Assembly: GCA_022036555.1 (NCBI GenBank)
Contig: CM039119.1
Span: 44,085,318 to 44,149,317, forward strand
DNA length: 64,000 nt
Direction of reading: 5' to 3'
Origin: Microstegium vimineum
Lineage: Eukaryota > Streptophyta > Magnoliopsida > Poales > Poaceae
The position numbers and the translations under genes were made by a program. A model generated the notes under the pieces. It saw only the letters and a list, made by a program, of their open reading frames with translations, did not search any database and was not told the origin of the DNA. The number at the start of each line of letters is the position of its first letter. Within the stretch, counting starts at the first letter, position 1. This document shows, piece after piece, positions 1-10,980 of this stretch.

Positions 1-137
1 TTAGAAACTGAGGAAAAGGAATGCAAATAGATGGTCTCATAAGGCCAATCATACATGTCCTAGACAGTATCGAGCCTATCATGGTATGAGTAAAGTTGTT
101 TTCGATTGTGAGTTTTATAATGTTGTTTTTAAGATTG
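1..137. other. Unassigned flank of the first Copia element
   Basis: AT-rich sequence with no supported gene. With 29840 onward it forms the pre-insertion host DNA, because the ATATG duplication at 138-142 recurs at 29835-29839. Confidence 0.6.
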
Positions 138-142
138 ATATG

Positions 143-1727
143 TGAAAGGATTAAGATGTCCAAGAGGGAGGGATGAATTGGGCTCTTTCAAATTTCTAAG
201 CAAGAATTAAACTTAGCAAGAGCCAATTAACCCCCTAGTGCTTTTCCCAAGTGTGTCCTAGCTACACAAGCAAGACATGACAATGAAAGCGGTAAAACCC
301 TATGCAATTCTAGTCAAGCAACACAAAGGTAAAGCGGAAAGTAATGCTTGAAAGTAATTGCAATAAGTCAGGAGAAGGGAGTAAGCAAGTTGACACGATG
401 ACGTTTTGCCGAGGTATCAAGGAGTCGACACTCCCCCCTAGTCCTCGTTGGAGCACCGCGCACGGTATTGCTCCCCCTTAGTCCGCGCAAGGACTAAGTG
501 CTCTCTACGGGCTGATTCTTCGTCACTCCGGCTCGGTGAATCTCCCACAACCGATCACAACAAAGCTTGAGCCATCCACAATGATCTCCACCGGATGATC
601 ACCAAGCAAACCTCCACGAAGCCGTCTAGGTGATGTCTATCACCAAGAGTAACAAGCACTAACTTTCACTTGACCAAGGCTAGTCTAGTGATTGAATGGA
701 TGCACAGTTGCTATCTCTAAGCAACTAGTGAGAATCAACTCATTGAATTGCAATTCACTCTCACTAGGGCTCTTGCACTTCTTGCACTCTCACAAGGGTT
801 GGTCAGCAATTGGAATGAGCAAGAGAGGGCTCATGGGACTGGTGGAGGAGTATAAATACCCCCCAAGCCAAACCCCAACCGTTAGGCACAAAATGTGCTT
901 CACTGCGTCACTCCGGACGCAACTGCTAGGTAGGATCCGGACCAACACGCACGTGTCCGGGCCCCCTCAACATACTGAAAACCGCGTAGAAGCCAGGCAG
1001 TCCGGACGCTCTTTGCAGTCCGGACGCAAGCATCCGGACAGCGTCCGGATTCAAAATCAGCTCTCTGGAACTCTCTGCTGGGGTCCAGACGCTGCCTATG
1101 GTCTGGACTCACCACTCCGGACTGCGTCCGGATCCAAACGACTCTCTCTGGAGCTCTCTGCATAGGTCCGGACGCAACATGCAGTCCGGACCCTACATTG
1201 TTCATTGCGTCCGGACGTTCTGATACAGGCAGAGCAAACCCTAGGGTCTGGACGCACAGCCGATGGTCCGGACCCAGGGAAACACTAGCATCCGGAGCTC
1301 CTTTTCAAGCCAGATTAGCACACTTCCAACAAGGAAGTTGCTCTACTTGGTCCAAGGACTAATTCTAAAGCTTTCTAGTGCTAGTTTTCACAAGTGTGTA
1401 CCACACCTAATCACATAGCCTCTCCTAGGTCAAGCTACTAGATAGTATCCCCCTTAATAGTATGGCCAAAGGAAAAATAAAGGTGCTAAACTACTCTAAG
1501 TGTCCATCAACTCCAAACGACACTTAGACCTAGTCTAATCTTCAACCTTGTCGTCAATCCTTTGAAAACCGAAACGATTCCAATAAGGGGCACGAATACC
1601 ATGATAGTCCAATTAACCATCCATTACCATGACCTAACTTTCTCATTGCCTCTGCAAAACACACGTTAGTCATAGTAATCTTGCATTGTCGTTAATCACC
1701 AAAACACTAGGGGCCTAGATGCTTTCA
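143..1727 (-). repeat. 3' LTR of Copia copy A
   Basis: This 1585-bp LTR has TGAAAG/CTTTCA termini. It matches 28253-29834 along its whole length with a few percent difference by eye. Element-sense TATTTATA lies at 851-858. From about 905 to 1315 there is a dense cluster of TCCGGA/TCCGGAC motifs. Confidence 0.93.
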
Positions 1728-1740
1728 ATCTCCACCTTTT
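1728..1740 (-). other. LTR-adjacent polypurine tract, copy A
   Basis: The minus strand reads AAAAGGTGGAGAT directly before the 3' LTR start. This is the expected plus-strand primer position and matches AAAAGGGGAAGAT at the same place in copy B. Confidence 0.75.
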
Positions 1741-2171
1741 TTGTGATTGATGACAATACGCCATAGAGTATGATAAGAGAGTTTTATTTTGGTTTTCAAG
1801 TGACTTGGCTTATCTATGCATGGGTTAGTGAATAAGAATGGATAATACATGCTTAAATAATCCAAGCCACAACATGTACTAAGGATATGAATCGAGTGTA
1901 AGTACAAGAGATATGCTCAACACAAATATATATAACAAAGTAAGCAGGAAAGCATATCATGAGAAAAAGCATGTGACATAATCATATAGGAGTGAAACCA
2001 CAAGTCACAAGCAAGCGTATCATCACACAAAGGCAAATGCAAGATAGGGGTAAACATGATGCATGAGTATGAGAATAGTAAGCACATCAAAAGAACCAAG
2101 TCTCTCTCTCAACTCCCCTTATCACTAGCATACTCTCGCTCTCTCCCCCTTTGGCGACAAAGCACCAAAAA
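1741..2171 (-). other. Non-coding 3' spacer with an internal polypurine motif, copy A
   Basis: No coding sequence is supported here. On the minus strand near 2140-2155 a GCCAAAGGGGGAGAG motif follows the third ORF. The same motif follows the third ORF in copy B. Repeated polypurine motifs of this kind are a known hallmark of Sireviruses. Confidence 0.65.
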
Positions 2172-4946
2172 CTAAGCGTCGGGCGAAGGAGGAGCAGCCG
2201 GGTCACGAGCACGAGGACGGAAGTCGAACTGCTCGTAGTCGAAGTCTGGACTAGAGTCACCGTCGTCCTGATTGGCTAGAGGTGAAGCTGTCTCAGGAGC
2301 CGTGGCCACAAATGTAGAAGCTGAAGCATCGGCCACGGACTCTGCTGGTGCATCTGACGGCTGAGTCTCCGGAACCACTGACTCTGTCTGTGCCGGTGTC
2401 GGTGCCTCTGTACTAGGCAAGTCTGGAGCTTGTGCTGGCACTGAGGGAGCAACCTCGGACTTTGGAGCAGGAACTGTAAGTGGTGTCTCTGACACTGGAA
2501 GCTCAACACTCTATCCCTGGGGCTCACTAGCCGCTGGAGTCTCGACTGGCTGGACCACTGGAGTAGGAGCATCTGTAGCAGGTGGATCCTGAGGTGCAAG
2601 CTCCGACGAAGCCACTGAAGAGGGGAACGTGCCACCTGTCTGTGGTGCGGGCTCCGACGGAGAGGGATGGTAGTCTGTAGGACTAGCAAGGCCGGTGAGT
2701 GCACTGTAGCTAGCCGAGAAGTCACGTGCAGGAGTACCAAGCCCGGAAGACGCTGAGTAAGCGGTAAAACCTGTAGTGATCGGCATGAACTGCGTCGTCT
2801 ACCCCACTGTGTCAAACCACCGACTAACCTGCCTGACAGGAGACTGGAACTGAGCGAACGGACTCACACTCTGATGTCCACCAGAGGACGGTCTAGCTGG
2901 AGTGGGAGTCGTCGGTCGAGACAGTCCTGGTGGTGTAGCTGGCCGACCCCCGTAAGGTGAAAACGAGGACGAGGGGGCCAGGTGCTGGACGTAGTAGGGC
3001 ACGCCAGGAGGCGGCGGCTGAGGTGAAAGCCCAGAGGTCTGTACAAATGGAGGCTGAGCAGACGGACCGGTAAATTGAACAAACAGAGGCGGAGCTAAGG
3101 GGCCTGCAAGCTGAAACTGAGGCGACCTCTGAAGGTATGAAGGAGGAGGAGCTCTAGTGTGCTGCAGGATATACCCCATGAAGTGCAATGTCTGAGCCTA
3201 GGAGTGAAGTAGCTGCTCATGAAACTGGTCCCGTCGGGCCTGCACCTGCGAAATCATCGCTACCACTGAGCTCTGGGACGACTCAAGTCTGTCGAGGATC
3301 CTGAGAAGGGCCGGGTCCGACTGTGGTGGTGGAGGAGCTGCACTGGACGGACCTGCCTCTGCGTCATGAGCTGCTGCTGGGTGAGGTGGTGCAGGACGGG
3401 GTGGACGGTAGTCGTCGTCGTCACTGTCAGACGGGATCGGCTCAGTGCCCTGATCAAAGTCCTCCTACCTCTCAAGGTCAGCCAACTCGGCCTGTGCCAC
3501 GACACGCATCGCCTCATCCTGGGCGTCAACATCTGCCATCTCTCTGGGCGGGACAACACGGCGAACCCTCCTGAGAGCTCTGTTGCCCCGACGAGCATCG
3601 ATCACTGCACTCATCATGTAGATTGGGAACACAGAAGGTGAGTCGGCGAGCTCTCGGCTGATCGCTAGGTGACTGCGAAGTGATAGAACTAGCAGGGAAC
3701 TGATCCAGTGACCGTAGGGTAACTGTCTGCGTGACACAAACCCATCTACTATGGTGTCCTCCATCTCACACACAATGAAATCAGTAATATCAAACGGTGT
3801 TTGCCTCACAATAGCTGCCAGGAGGTACTGCTGGAGGTTCGTGAGCACGTCACGGTAACCAGTGCGGGGAAGAAGAGTGCACCTCAGCACGTCGTTAAGG
3901 AGACGAACATGAGAGAGCAACTCACCAGGGGTCTGACGGGCACCAGGACCGAACGGTTGATGGAAGCACGGGGAGACGTGGTCGTCTACCGGTGTAGTGC
4001 CTCCAATAGCTCGGCGCGGAGGGTCACACTCCCCAAAACACTGCTGGTGAAGCCTGAGCTCGTACTGGGTGAGGTGGAGACGCTCTCTGAGGGCTGACAG
4101 GTACATCCGGTAGCGCTCCCCTCTGAAAGTGTACTGAAGGAACTCGTGGTCAGAGTCTATCCAAAGGGACGCATAGAACTCCCTGACCCAGTGCTCGACG
4201 TAGTTACCTGAGCGGCCTAGGAGGTCCGCCAGCCCGGGAAGGTATGTGAGAAGAGGTCGAAGCACCTCTCCACCGATCTCCAAGATGCGGTCGAGAGGAC
4301 ACACACGGTGGGGTCGCAGCTAGATCCTCATGGTACGGGCTGCGTCGTAGAAGTCCTTGTGGAGAGGGTGCCACCAACCTAGAGGAGCGTCAGGGTGCCG
4401 CTCAACTGGACACCAATCCTCTAGCTCAATCATCCGAAGCTCGCAGACCCGTTGAGTAGTAGTCAGGCTGAGGTCAAGGTTCACGGGCATCACTGGGGGC
4501 CCGTGAAGAGACGGAGGCGGTGGAACTGCTCGTGGAACTCTGTCTCCGTGGCGAGAACCCTCAGGGCGAGGAGCAACCTCAACGCAGGTACGAGTGGAAT
4601 GTCTGAGCGAAGGAGTCTGCTGAACTGTCTCTATAGCCTCTGCTGCCTCTGAAGACTGAGCTGCCTCATCTGTCATTGCCTGTGCCTGAGGAGACCGAGT
4701 TTGCTGAGCTTTGTCAGTAGGAGTACGAGTGCGAGTGCGGGGGCCAATACGAAGCCCAACACCACTCTTTGCTCTGTCGGCTGCCTCAGCTGCTGTGATC
4801 GCTGCCATAGCATCTCTGTCCAGAAGCTTCCGCTTATTGCTGGGCACCTTCTCCTTTGCCTTAGCCTTGCCCTTATCAACATGAGGGCGAGGCCGAGGCG
4901 GCTCGTCGTCACCGGGACCACCACCGACATTATTCACTCTAGCCAT
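2172..4946 (-). pseudogene. Third ORF of Copia copy A (downstream of pol), decayed
   Basis: In element sense the start is the ATG at 4946-4944 (MARVNN), matching MAR in copy B. It opens with a basic, Lys/Arg-rich N-terminus, followed by a conserved central domain (about 4300-3470) containing TYLPGLADLLGRSGNY, WVREFYA and FLQYTFRGERYR. A Pro/Ser/Ala/Thr-rich tail follows and ends in an acidic stretch and PPSPDA. The reading frame is interrupted by a TAG at about 4320 (CAG in copy B) and by stops near 3465, 3188, 2786 and 2511. Sireviruses often have an 'envelope-like' ORF here, but I see no signal peptide or membrane segment. The central block may relate to domains annotated as putative plant transposon protein; that link is inference. 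Function is unknown. Confidence 0.75.
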
Positions 4947-5438
4947 ACTGATCAAACAAGCACTGAAAGAAGCCCAAATGCCACTGTCACTGAATACACA
5001 CTGAGAAATCCACTGACAATCACCACACTGACAAGCTGATCACTGTCACTGACACACTGAACCAAGAAATCCGCTATCAATCTTCAAGAGGCCCACAATG
5101 CCACTGACAACTCGTGAGGCTTTGCCTCAATCCATACTCGCGGGCTTTGCCCTAAGTTCTCTGTCACTGCCACTGACCCGACTGCCAAGATAGATAGAGA
5201 GAATATATATAAGCAACACATATAATCTAGACGTGCGAAAATCATAAGGAAGCAAGCATGAAGGTAAGGATGGAGGAAAATTGCCGGCTACCTGAGGAAC
5301 AAAGCGCGAATCCAGTGCAGATTGGGGTCGGAACCAGGACACCACGAAGAATGACGTCGGCTGAAATGCACGAACGACGAGACGACTTGAAAACCCAAGG
5401 AATGGTGCTGCTGGTGGTGAGGTGGAGGTGGCAGGGGG
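4947..5438 (-). other. Leader-like spacer upstream of the third ORF, copy A
   Basis: No ORF is supported. In element sense the region resembles a plant gene leader. A CAG/GTAGCC donor-like site lies near 5293, and an acceptor-like TTGGCAG near 5190, followed by the leader of the third ORF. The part from about 5250 leftward is homologous to 16330-16620 of copy B. The rest of the leader lies at 9228-9311 and 21478-22554, beyond the nested insertions. Confidence 0.5.
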
Positions 5439-5443
5439 GTTGC

Positions 5444-8400
5444 TGTAACACCCCGGGTGTTAATCTTGCTAATCTCTTAATTAAAATTTGATCATGACAT
5501 CATATGCATTAAGCATCATTCATTTGTTTGAGAACCTGGATATGCATTGAACTAAAATAAGTTTAATTGTCTATGTTTGATCAATTGTTTGTATGTAGGG
5601 CATCTTTTCAAAGTCTCAAAATTTAAAATTTGAATCCAAACCCTTTTCTCCGAGGGGGTGGATTAAACCCTAAACACGATTTTCAAAATCTATAAAGTTT
5701 TTGCTTGTGGTTGTGTAAGCAAAGTTGTAGATCTCCAAGTTTTGAACATCTTTCGTGTTCAAAGTTTTTCCTGAAAACCCCTGGAAGCTTGAGCATTTTT
5801 GCAAACAGCCGCAGGGTCAGTTTTGTCTTTTCCTCGAGCAGCTGCATGGCGGGGTCGATCTCGACGTCGCTCCTGGCCGACACGTGTCGCCAGCCGCGCA
5901 ACGCCTATCCATGGACTCCCGTCTTATCGTGGGTATGTGGCGGTCGCACGGAACCCGTTGTCATCTTTAAAAGCGGGACGCCGTTCCCTCTCTCTTTCGT
6001 TTCCGCGCCACTGCTCCACACTTCTCTTTCGCTCTGCTCTGCCTTGCTTCGCCGAGCGCTTCACCTTCACCATTGACGAACTCGTCCGAGCTCGTTAGCG
6101 GCTGCCAATCACTCAATCTTTCGTCATTGTCTTCGCCTTGACTTTGCGCATCTTCGGGGTAAGTTGGTTGAAGTCGGCGAGCCCGCATTCGTGCAGCGCG
6201 GATCTGTCTTCCTCGGCTCCGCCGAAACCGCCGCCGCTCGGGTCCGTCTTCGGTCGGGCTGCGCAGGAGCCGCATTGTCTGGTTGTCTTATGTTTCTTGT
6301 TCCTTGTTCATCCCTGAGTCTTGCCTGGTTCTCCGTTTTGCAAATGGTGGACCATAGCTCCGGGAACATCTTCGTGCCGCGCAGTTCTTCGTCTCCGCCG
6401 GCGCATTCTCCATCGACGGTCGCCTCTGCTTCATCTCCGGCCACGCTTGCTAACGCTCCGTGACCAGGGTGAGCTCCTTGACCTTTTCGTTGTACTCGTT
6501 TGTCCTTGTATCGGGCCTTCGAGCTCTGTCCTCAAGCGCCGCCGCTGTGCTTGTTCGTCGCGGCGGTGTGATCGACGTCTAGTCGTTGTAGTGGGTCTTT
6601 TCGAGACCTGAGTCTTGCGCTAGCTTCGCCTAGCCGTCCTGAGTCAGTCTCGAGGGGTAGTTGCCCTCGAGCACGTGCGTGTTCTCTTCGGCGCGTGTAG
6701 AGCAGTTTCTCCGTCGACCGCCAGTGCCGTCGTCGAGGGTGTCGCTCATAGCTCTGTGTTCGTTCGGCTTGCGCTTCACGTTGTTTGGGGTCCCTTTAGC
6801 TCGCTAGAGTTGTTGGTTGTTCGATCAAGGTCGGATCGAGGCCTAGTGTCTTTGCTTGAGGCCTAGCTCCTTTGATCGAGTCCTGTGTCCGTCGGCATGT
6901 GTGTGCGGTCGAGCTCAGTTCACCGCCATGGTCGTCGACGAGGTTCGCTGTGTAGGTTTTAGCCTCGTTTCTGTGGGCGCTTTGCTCGCGGTTGTCTTCT
7001 GAGACGGGATCGAGGCTTAGCTTCTTCGATCGAGTGTTGATCGAGGCCTAGCTTCTCTGATCAAGGGTCGGTCGAAGCCTCGTTTCTTTCGGTCGAGGTC
7101 TGTCTTCGTTGATCGAGGCCTAGTTTCCCGATCGAGGGTAGTTCTTCGATCGAGGTCTGTTCTCGATGGTGTGCGATCGGTCGAGCCCCCGGCAATTCGT
7201 CAGCACCCTCGATGAGGTGTCTCTGAAGGTTTGTTTGGGTCGTGGCGTACCCCGTTGGGTTCGGCTCGGCAAGCCGAAGCAAGTTCGAGGGGTAGCCGTT
7301 CGGTTTGGTCATCGACGGCGACTCGCCGCCGTGTTTGTGGTTCTCGACGCCACCGCTCGAGCCTCTGTGCCGCTGATGGTCGAGTCTCAGCCACCCGAGG
7401 GTCTTGGGCCGAGTTCTTCCTGTTTCCTGTTTTTAGTTCTGTAACATGCCCTGTTTAGTTGCGACATGTTTGGAAACCCTAAAAACTTTAGGCTTTGAGT
7501 GATTTTGGATTATTTGATAAATATGGTGATTTGTCCAGTGACAAACATAAGTTGGACATGCTCGATGTAATGATGTTGGCTGAGTCTTTTAGGGTAATCT
7601 GTTTTAGTTTTCTCTCGATAGTATGCTTGTTTGTGTTAAGCATCATGTTTACTATCCAAGCATCATCTAAGACATGTCATTTATCGTATAGATTGCTCGT
7701 TGGTTGGGTTGGATACCTCCAGTGCAGAGGTCTTCTCTCTTGAATCTGAGCCCGAGTTCGTTTATCCCTCCAATCAAGGCAAGCCCCGGTGCATTCAAAC
7801 ACTTCCTTGTATTTAAAATGTTTGCTTTAAATACACTTATGTTTATACTATTGCATTACGGTATTCAATCAAATTCCTACTTGATGCATAGCCTTACCTT
7901 GAATTGTTTATTCCTGTACCTTGACACTGTTTTCAAAATACGGTTGTTGCTTTATGCTGCTTAGCAATGCTTAGACCGATAAAGTCAGATGATTTCCTGT
8001 CATCTGCGAGATAGGTGGTAACCTGATTGCTTCGGCAATGGCTCGGTTTTCAAGAAGAATAGTGGATTGCTGCGGCAAATGGCTATGTCCTCTTGATGGA
8101 AGTAATAATCTGAGACCGGGCGAACACGGTGTTGGAGAGCCACCAGATATGGATATCTGGTGAGCGGGTTCTTTCCGCCTGTGTCGTTTAGGAACCGTCC
8201 GTTGTAGACGTCCAAGGGTTGTGACTTTGGAGTACTTATCACATACTCCGGGAAGCTGGACTCTGGCTATTCTCGCTTGAAGAACGGTTAACCCGCACTA
8301 GGAGTGGAGAGATGGCGAGAGTAGTGTGTACCCTCCAAGTTAGCGAACTGGATGGAGGTGTACTGTGCTCTCGGGTGGCGGAACCCCGGTCTTGGCGAGA

Positions 8401-9222
8401 GGATCCAGGGAAAGGTAGTCATATGCGTGCTTTAAGCGGCTGTATATGTCGTGTGATAGGGAAGCCCCAGCTGGGATAAACCGGTTCGAATCGTCGTGTT
8501 CCTCGGATATGGAAACATGACCCTGTCCTCTACCGCGTAGTAATACACTTTAACTGGATACTTGTTGGATCCCTTCGTGGATGTTTATTACCTTGTTATC
8601 GATCATACATCTAGGTCGATACTTGAGTAATTTTATGAATAACATAAATGATTTCAATTCTTTTTATAAATGCTCATTTATGCAAAATACTTGATTCTTG
8701 CAAACCACACCTTGAATCCTATGACTTGCATACTGCTTTGTCCACCAAATACTTTTCTTTGTCGGATAAGTCTTGTGGAGTACTCCCGTACTCAGGCTTT
8801 GTTAACCCCTGTTGCAGATGAGGATCGCAACCCGGTGTGTGTGGCTTCTTGCTGCATGACCGTGGTCAGTATAGATGAAGATGAAGAATAACCTGTCTTT
8901 GCTTGACGCTTGGGCAAGAGTAACTCGGTTATCTGTTCTTTCGCTATCAGCAGCTTGATGTATCTTATCGTATGACACTAAGTTATGTTTCAAAACTTAT
9001 GGTTTGTAATATGACTTTAAAATTTCTGCTACTTTGATGTAATATAAAAAAATTTCGTATTACTTCTGTCATGATTGTGATAAGGTTGATCCTGTTCGGA
9101 AAGAGGTGGATGACCCGCTGCAAAGTGGCGACACCTGATGGGCTAATTAAGGTTTGGATCATTTGTTGGGATTAAGTGGTTAATCCTGACAAGTGGGCCC
9201 TATCTTAAGAGGTTCTGTCACA
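5444..9222 (+). mobile_element. Solo LTR of a TGTAACACCC-type (probably Gypsy/Tekay) retrotransposon
   Basis: The 3779-bp segment starts TGTAACACCCCGGG and ends GGTTCTGTCACA. Both sides carry the 5-bp duplication GTTGC (5439-5443, 9223-9227). Long LTRs with TGTAACACC starts are known from grass Tekay/Del chromoviruses, and no internal gag-pol is present, so unequal recombination to a solo LTR is the best reading. A GC-rich stretch (5830-7440) contains imperfect repeats of GATCGAGGCCTAG (about 6830-7170). Short ORFs here have no recognisable domain. Orientation follows the TGTAACACC start. Insertion into the spacer of copy A means it is younger than copy A. Confidence 0.8.
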
Positions 9223-9227
9223 GTTGC

Positions 9228-9311
9228 TGGTGGAACTAGGGTTTCAGGGGAGAACCCCTAGGGAGGGGGTCTGCTCGGCTGAGGGAAGAGCAGAGCAGAG
9301 GGGGGTGGGGG
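9228..9311 (-). other. Remnant of copy A spacer between two insertions
   Basis: This 84-bp island of copy A lies between the solo LTR and copy B. In element sense it reads as CT-rich leader sequence with an AAACCCTAG telo-box-like motif (+ strand CTAGGGTTT, about 9236-9245). Confidence 0.6.
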
Positions 9312-9316
9312 GAAGG

Positions 9317-10927
9317 TGAAGAATCATGGACCCTTGTGTTTAGGCGATTAACGACAATGCTAGGTCACTATGACCAACGTGTGTTTTGCAGAGGCAAAGT
9401 CATTATAAGTTAAGTCAATAGTGATGCTAAGAATGGGCTTAATGGACATTCATGCCCCCAAGATGGAAATCGTTTCGGTTTCAAAGGATGTTGATTCAAG
9501 TTGAAGACTAGGATAGTCCTTAGTGCCATAAGGTTGAGAAGGGCACTAAGTATAGCTAGGACTTTGTTTTTCCTTTGACCGTACTATCAAGGGGGGTATG
9601 AGGTTAGTAGCTTGACCTAGGAGAGTTTGGGAAAGTTGGTGTGTGCACACTTATCACAACTAGTCCTAGAGACCTTGCTATTAGCCCTTGATTAAACCTA
9701 TAAATGGTAGGAGCAAAACCCCTAGAAAAGACTTAGTGAAAACAGTTGAAACAGGGGGAGAAAGAGGCTCCGGACCAGTCTGCCTAGTAGGCGTCGGACC
9801 AAGGAAAGTGGTCCGACGGTCCTTGACTTAGGAAAAAGCTCAGAGAGTAAGCTCCGGACCACCTGTTTGGAGAGCGTCGGACCATAGGCGAGTGGTCCGA
9901 TGGCTCTTGTCAGAGAAAGTCTGCCCAAGAGTAAGCTCCAGACTAGTCCGACGGTTAATCCGACGCTTCAAGACAGAAGGTTGGTTCCTTGTAGTGAGAT
10001 CCCTGGCTCCGGACCTGAGCGTCGGACCAGGGCTCCGGACCAAGGAGAGTGGTCCAGAGGTTCGAAGAAGAGACTGAGTTTTTACTTAGTGAGCACCCTG
10101 GCTCCGGACCAGCGCGTCGGACCAGTGCACCGGACTATGGCAAGTAGTCCGGAGGTGCCTGTTTTTCAGATGAGTTTGAACTGAGAGTAAGCTCCGGACC
10201 AGGTGTTATGGTCCGGTGGTGTGTGCTCCGGACTAGTCCGACACATACGTAGAAAAGAGAAAAAGCAAGTAACGGCTAGTTTTAGAGAAAAGAGAGCCAA
10301 GTGCCTAGTGAGGGAGAAATTTGAGAGATTCCATCTTGTTCTTCCCTCCTAGAGTGATTAGGAGTGACTTGTGTGCATCCATCCACCTTCCTAGCCTTGA
10401 GTTGGTAGAGTGAAGGTCTTGTGCTTGTTACTCTTGGTGTTCGACAACACCTAGACGGTTTGGTGGTGTTTGGAGGAAGTGGTCGTCGGGAGATTGTCGG
10501 CGGCTCTTCTCCAAGCTTCTGTGATCGGTTGTGGGCGATTCACCGAGCCGGAGTGGCGAAGAATCAGCCCGTAGAGAGCACTCTACCCTTGTGCGGGTAG
10601 AGGGGGAGCAATACCTTGCGAGGTGCTCCAACGAGGACTAGGGGGTGTTTCGACACCTCGATACCTCGGGAAAACATCGCTGCATCAATGAGAATTCCTT
10701 TTCCCTAGCTCTTTACATTTCCGCATTACATTATGTCTTGTTCTTTCCGTTGCTACTAGAATTGCTTAGGTTGTTTTTCAATTCCATGAACTGCTACCGC
10801 TTTCTAGCTAGGACACACGACCGGTAGGCACTAGGGGGTGATTAGCATTTGATAGGTTTTCATATTTGCTTTAGAAATTTAAAACAAGCCCAATTCACCC
10901 CCCCTCTTGGGCATCTTGATCCTTTCA
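9317..10927 (+). repeat. 5' LTR of Copia copy B, lacking the TATA segment
   Basis: This LTR is 1611 bp against 1706 bp for the 3' LTR. The main difference is about 90 bp missing near 10283-10292, between GCTAGTTTTAGAG and GAGAGCCAAGTG. In the 3' LTR that segment contains CTATTTATAG. An array of CTCCGGACC/CGTCGGACC motifs occupies about 9765-10255. Confidence 0.93.
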
Positions 10928-10929
10928 AT

Positions 10930-10941
10930 TGGTATCAGAGC
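10930..10941 (+). other. Primer-binding site, copy B
   Basis: TGGTATCAGAGC lies two bases after the 5' LTR. It is complementary to the 3' end of initiator methionine tRNA, the usual primer of plant Copia elements. Confidence 0.9.
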
Positions 10942-10980
10942 GCTGGTTGCTCTAAATTAGGCTTCACCGCCTAGAGCAAG

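Noticed and set aside
905..1315. TCCGGA repeats considered as a CRISPR or satellite array
   Set aside because: Spacing is irregular, no conserved repeat longer than about 10 bp, and the array is bounded by the LTR. This is a plant genome.
2172..4946. Calling the third ORF an envelope gene
   Set aside because: Position alone suggests it. No signal peptide, cleavage site or membrane span is visible in either copy.
5705..7458. Multiple ORFs of 60-120 codons on both strands
   Set aside because: They fall inside the solo LTR's GC-rich leader and show no recognised domain.
10930..10941. Possible tRNA gene fragment
   Set aside because: Only the 12-nt complement to a tRNA 3' end, placed exactly at the retrotransposon primer site.
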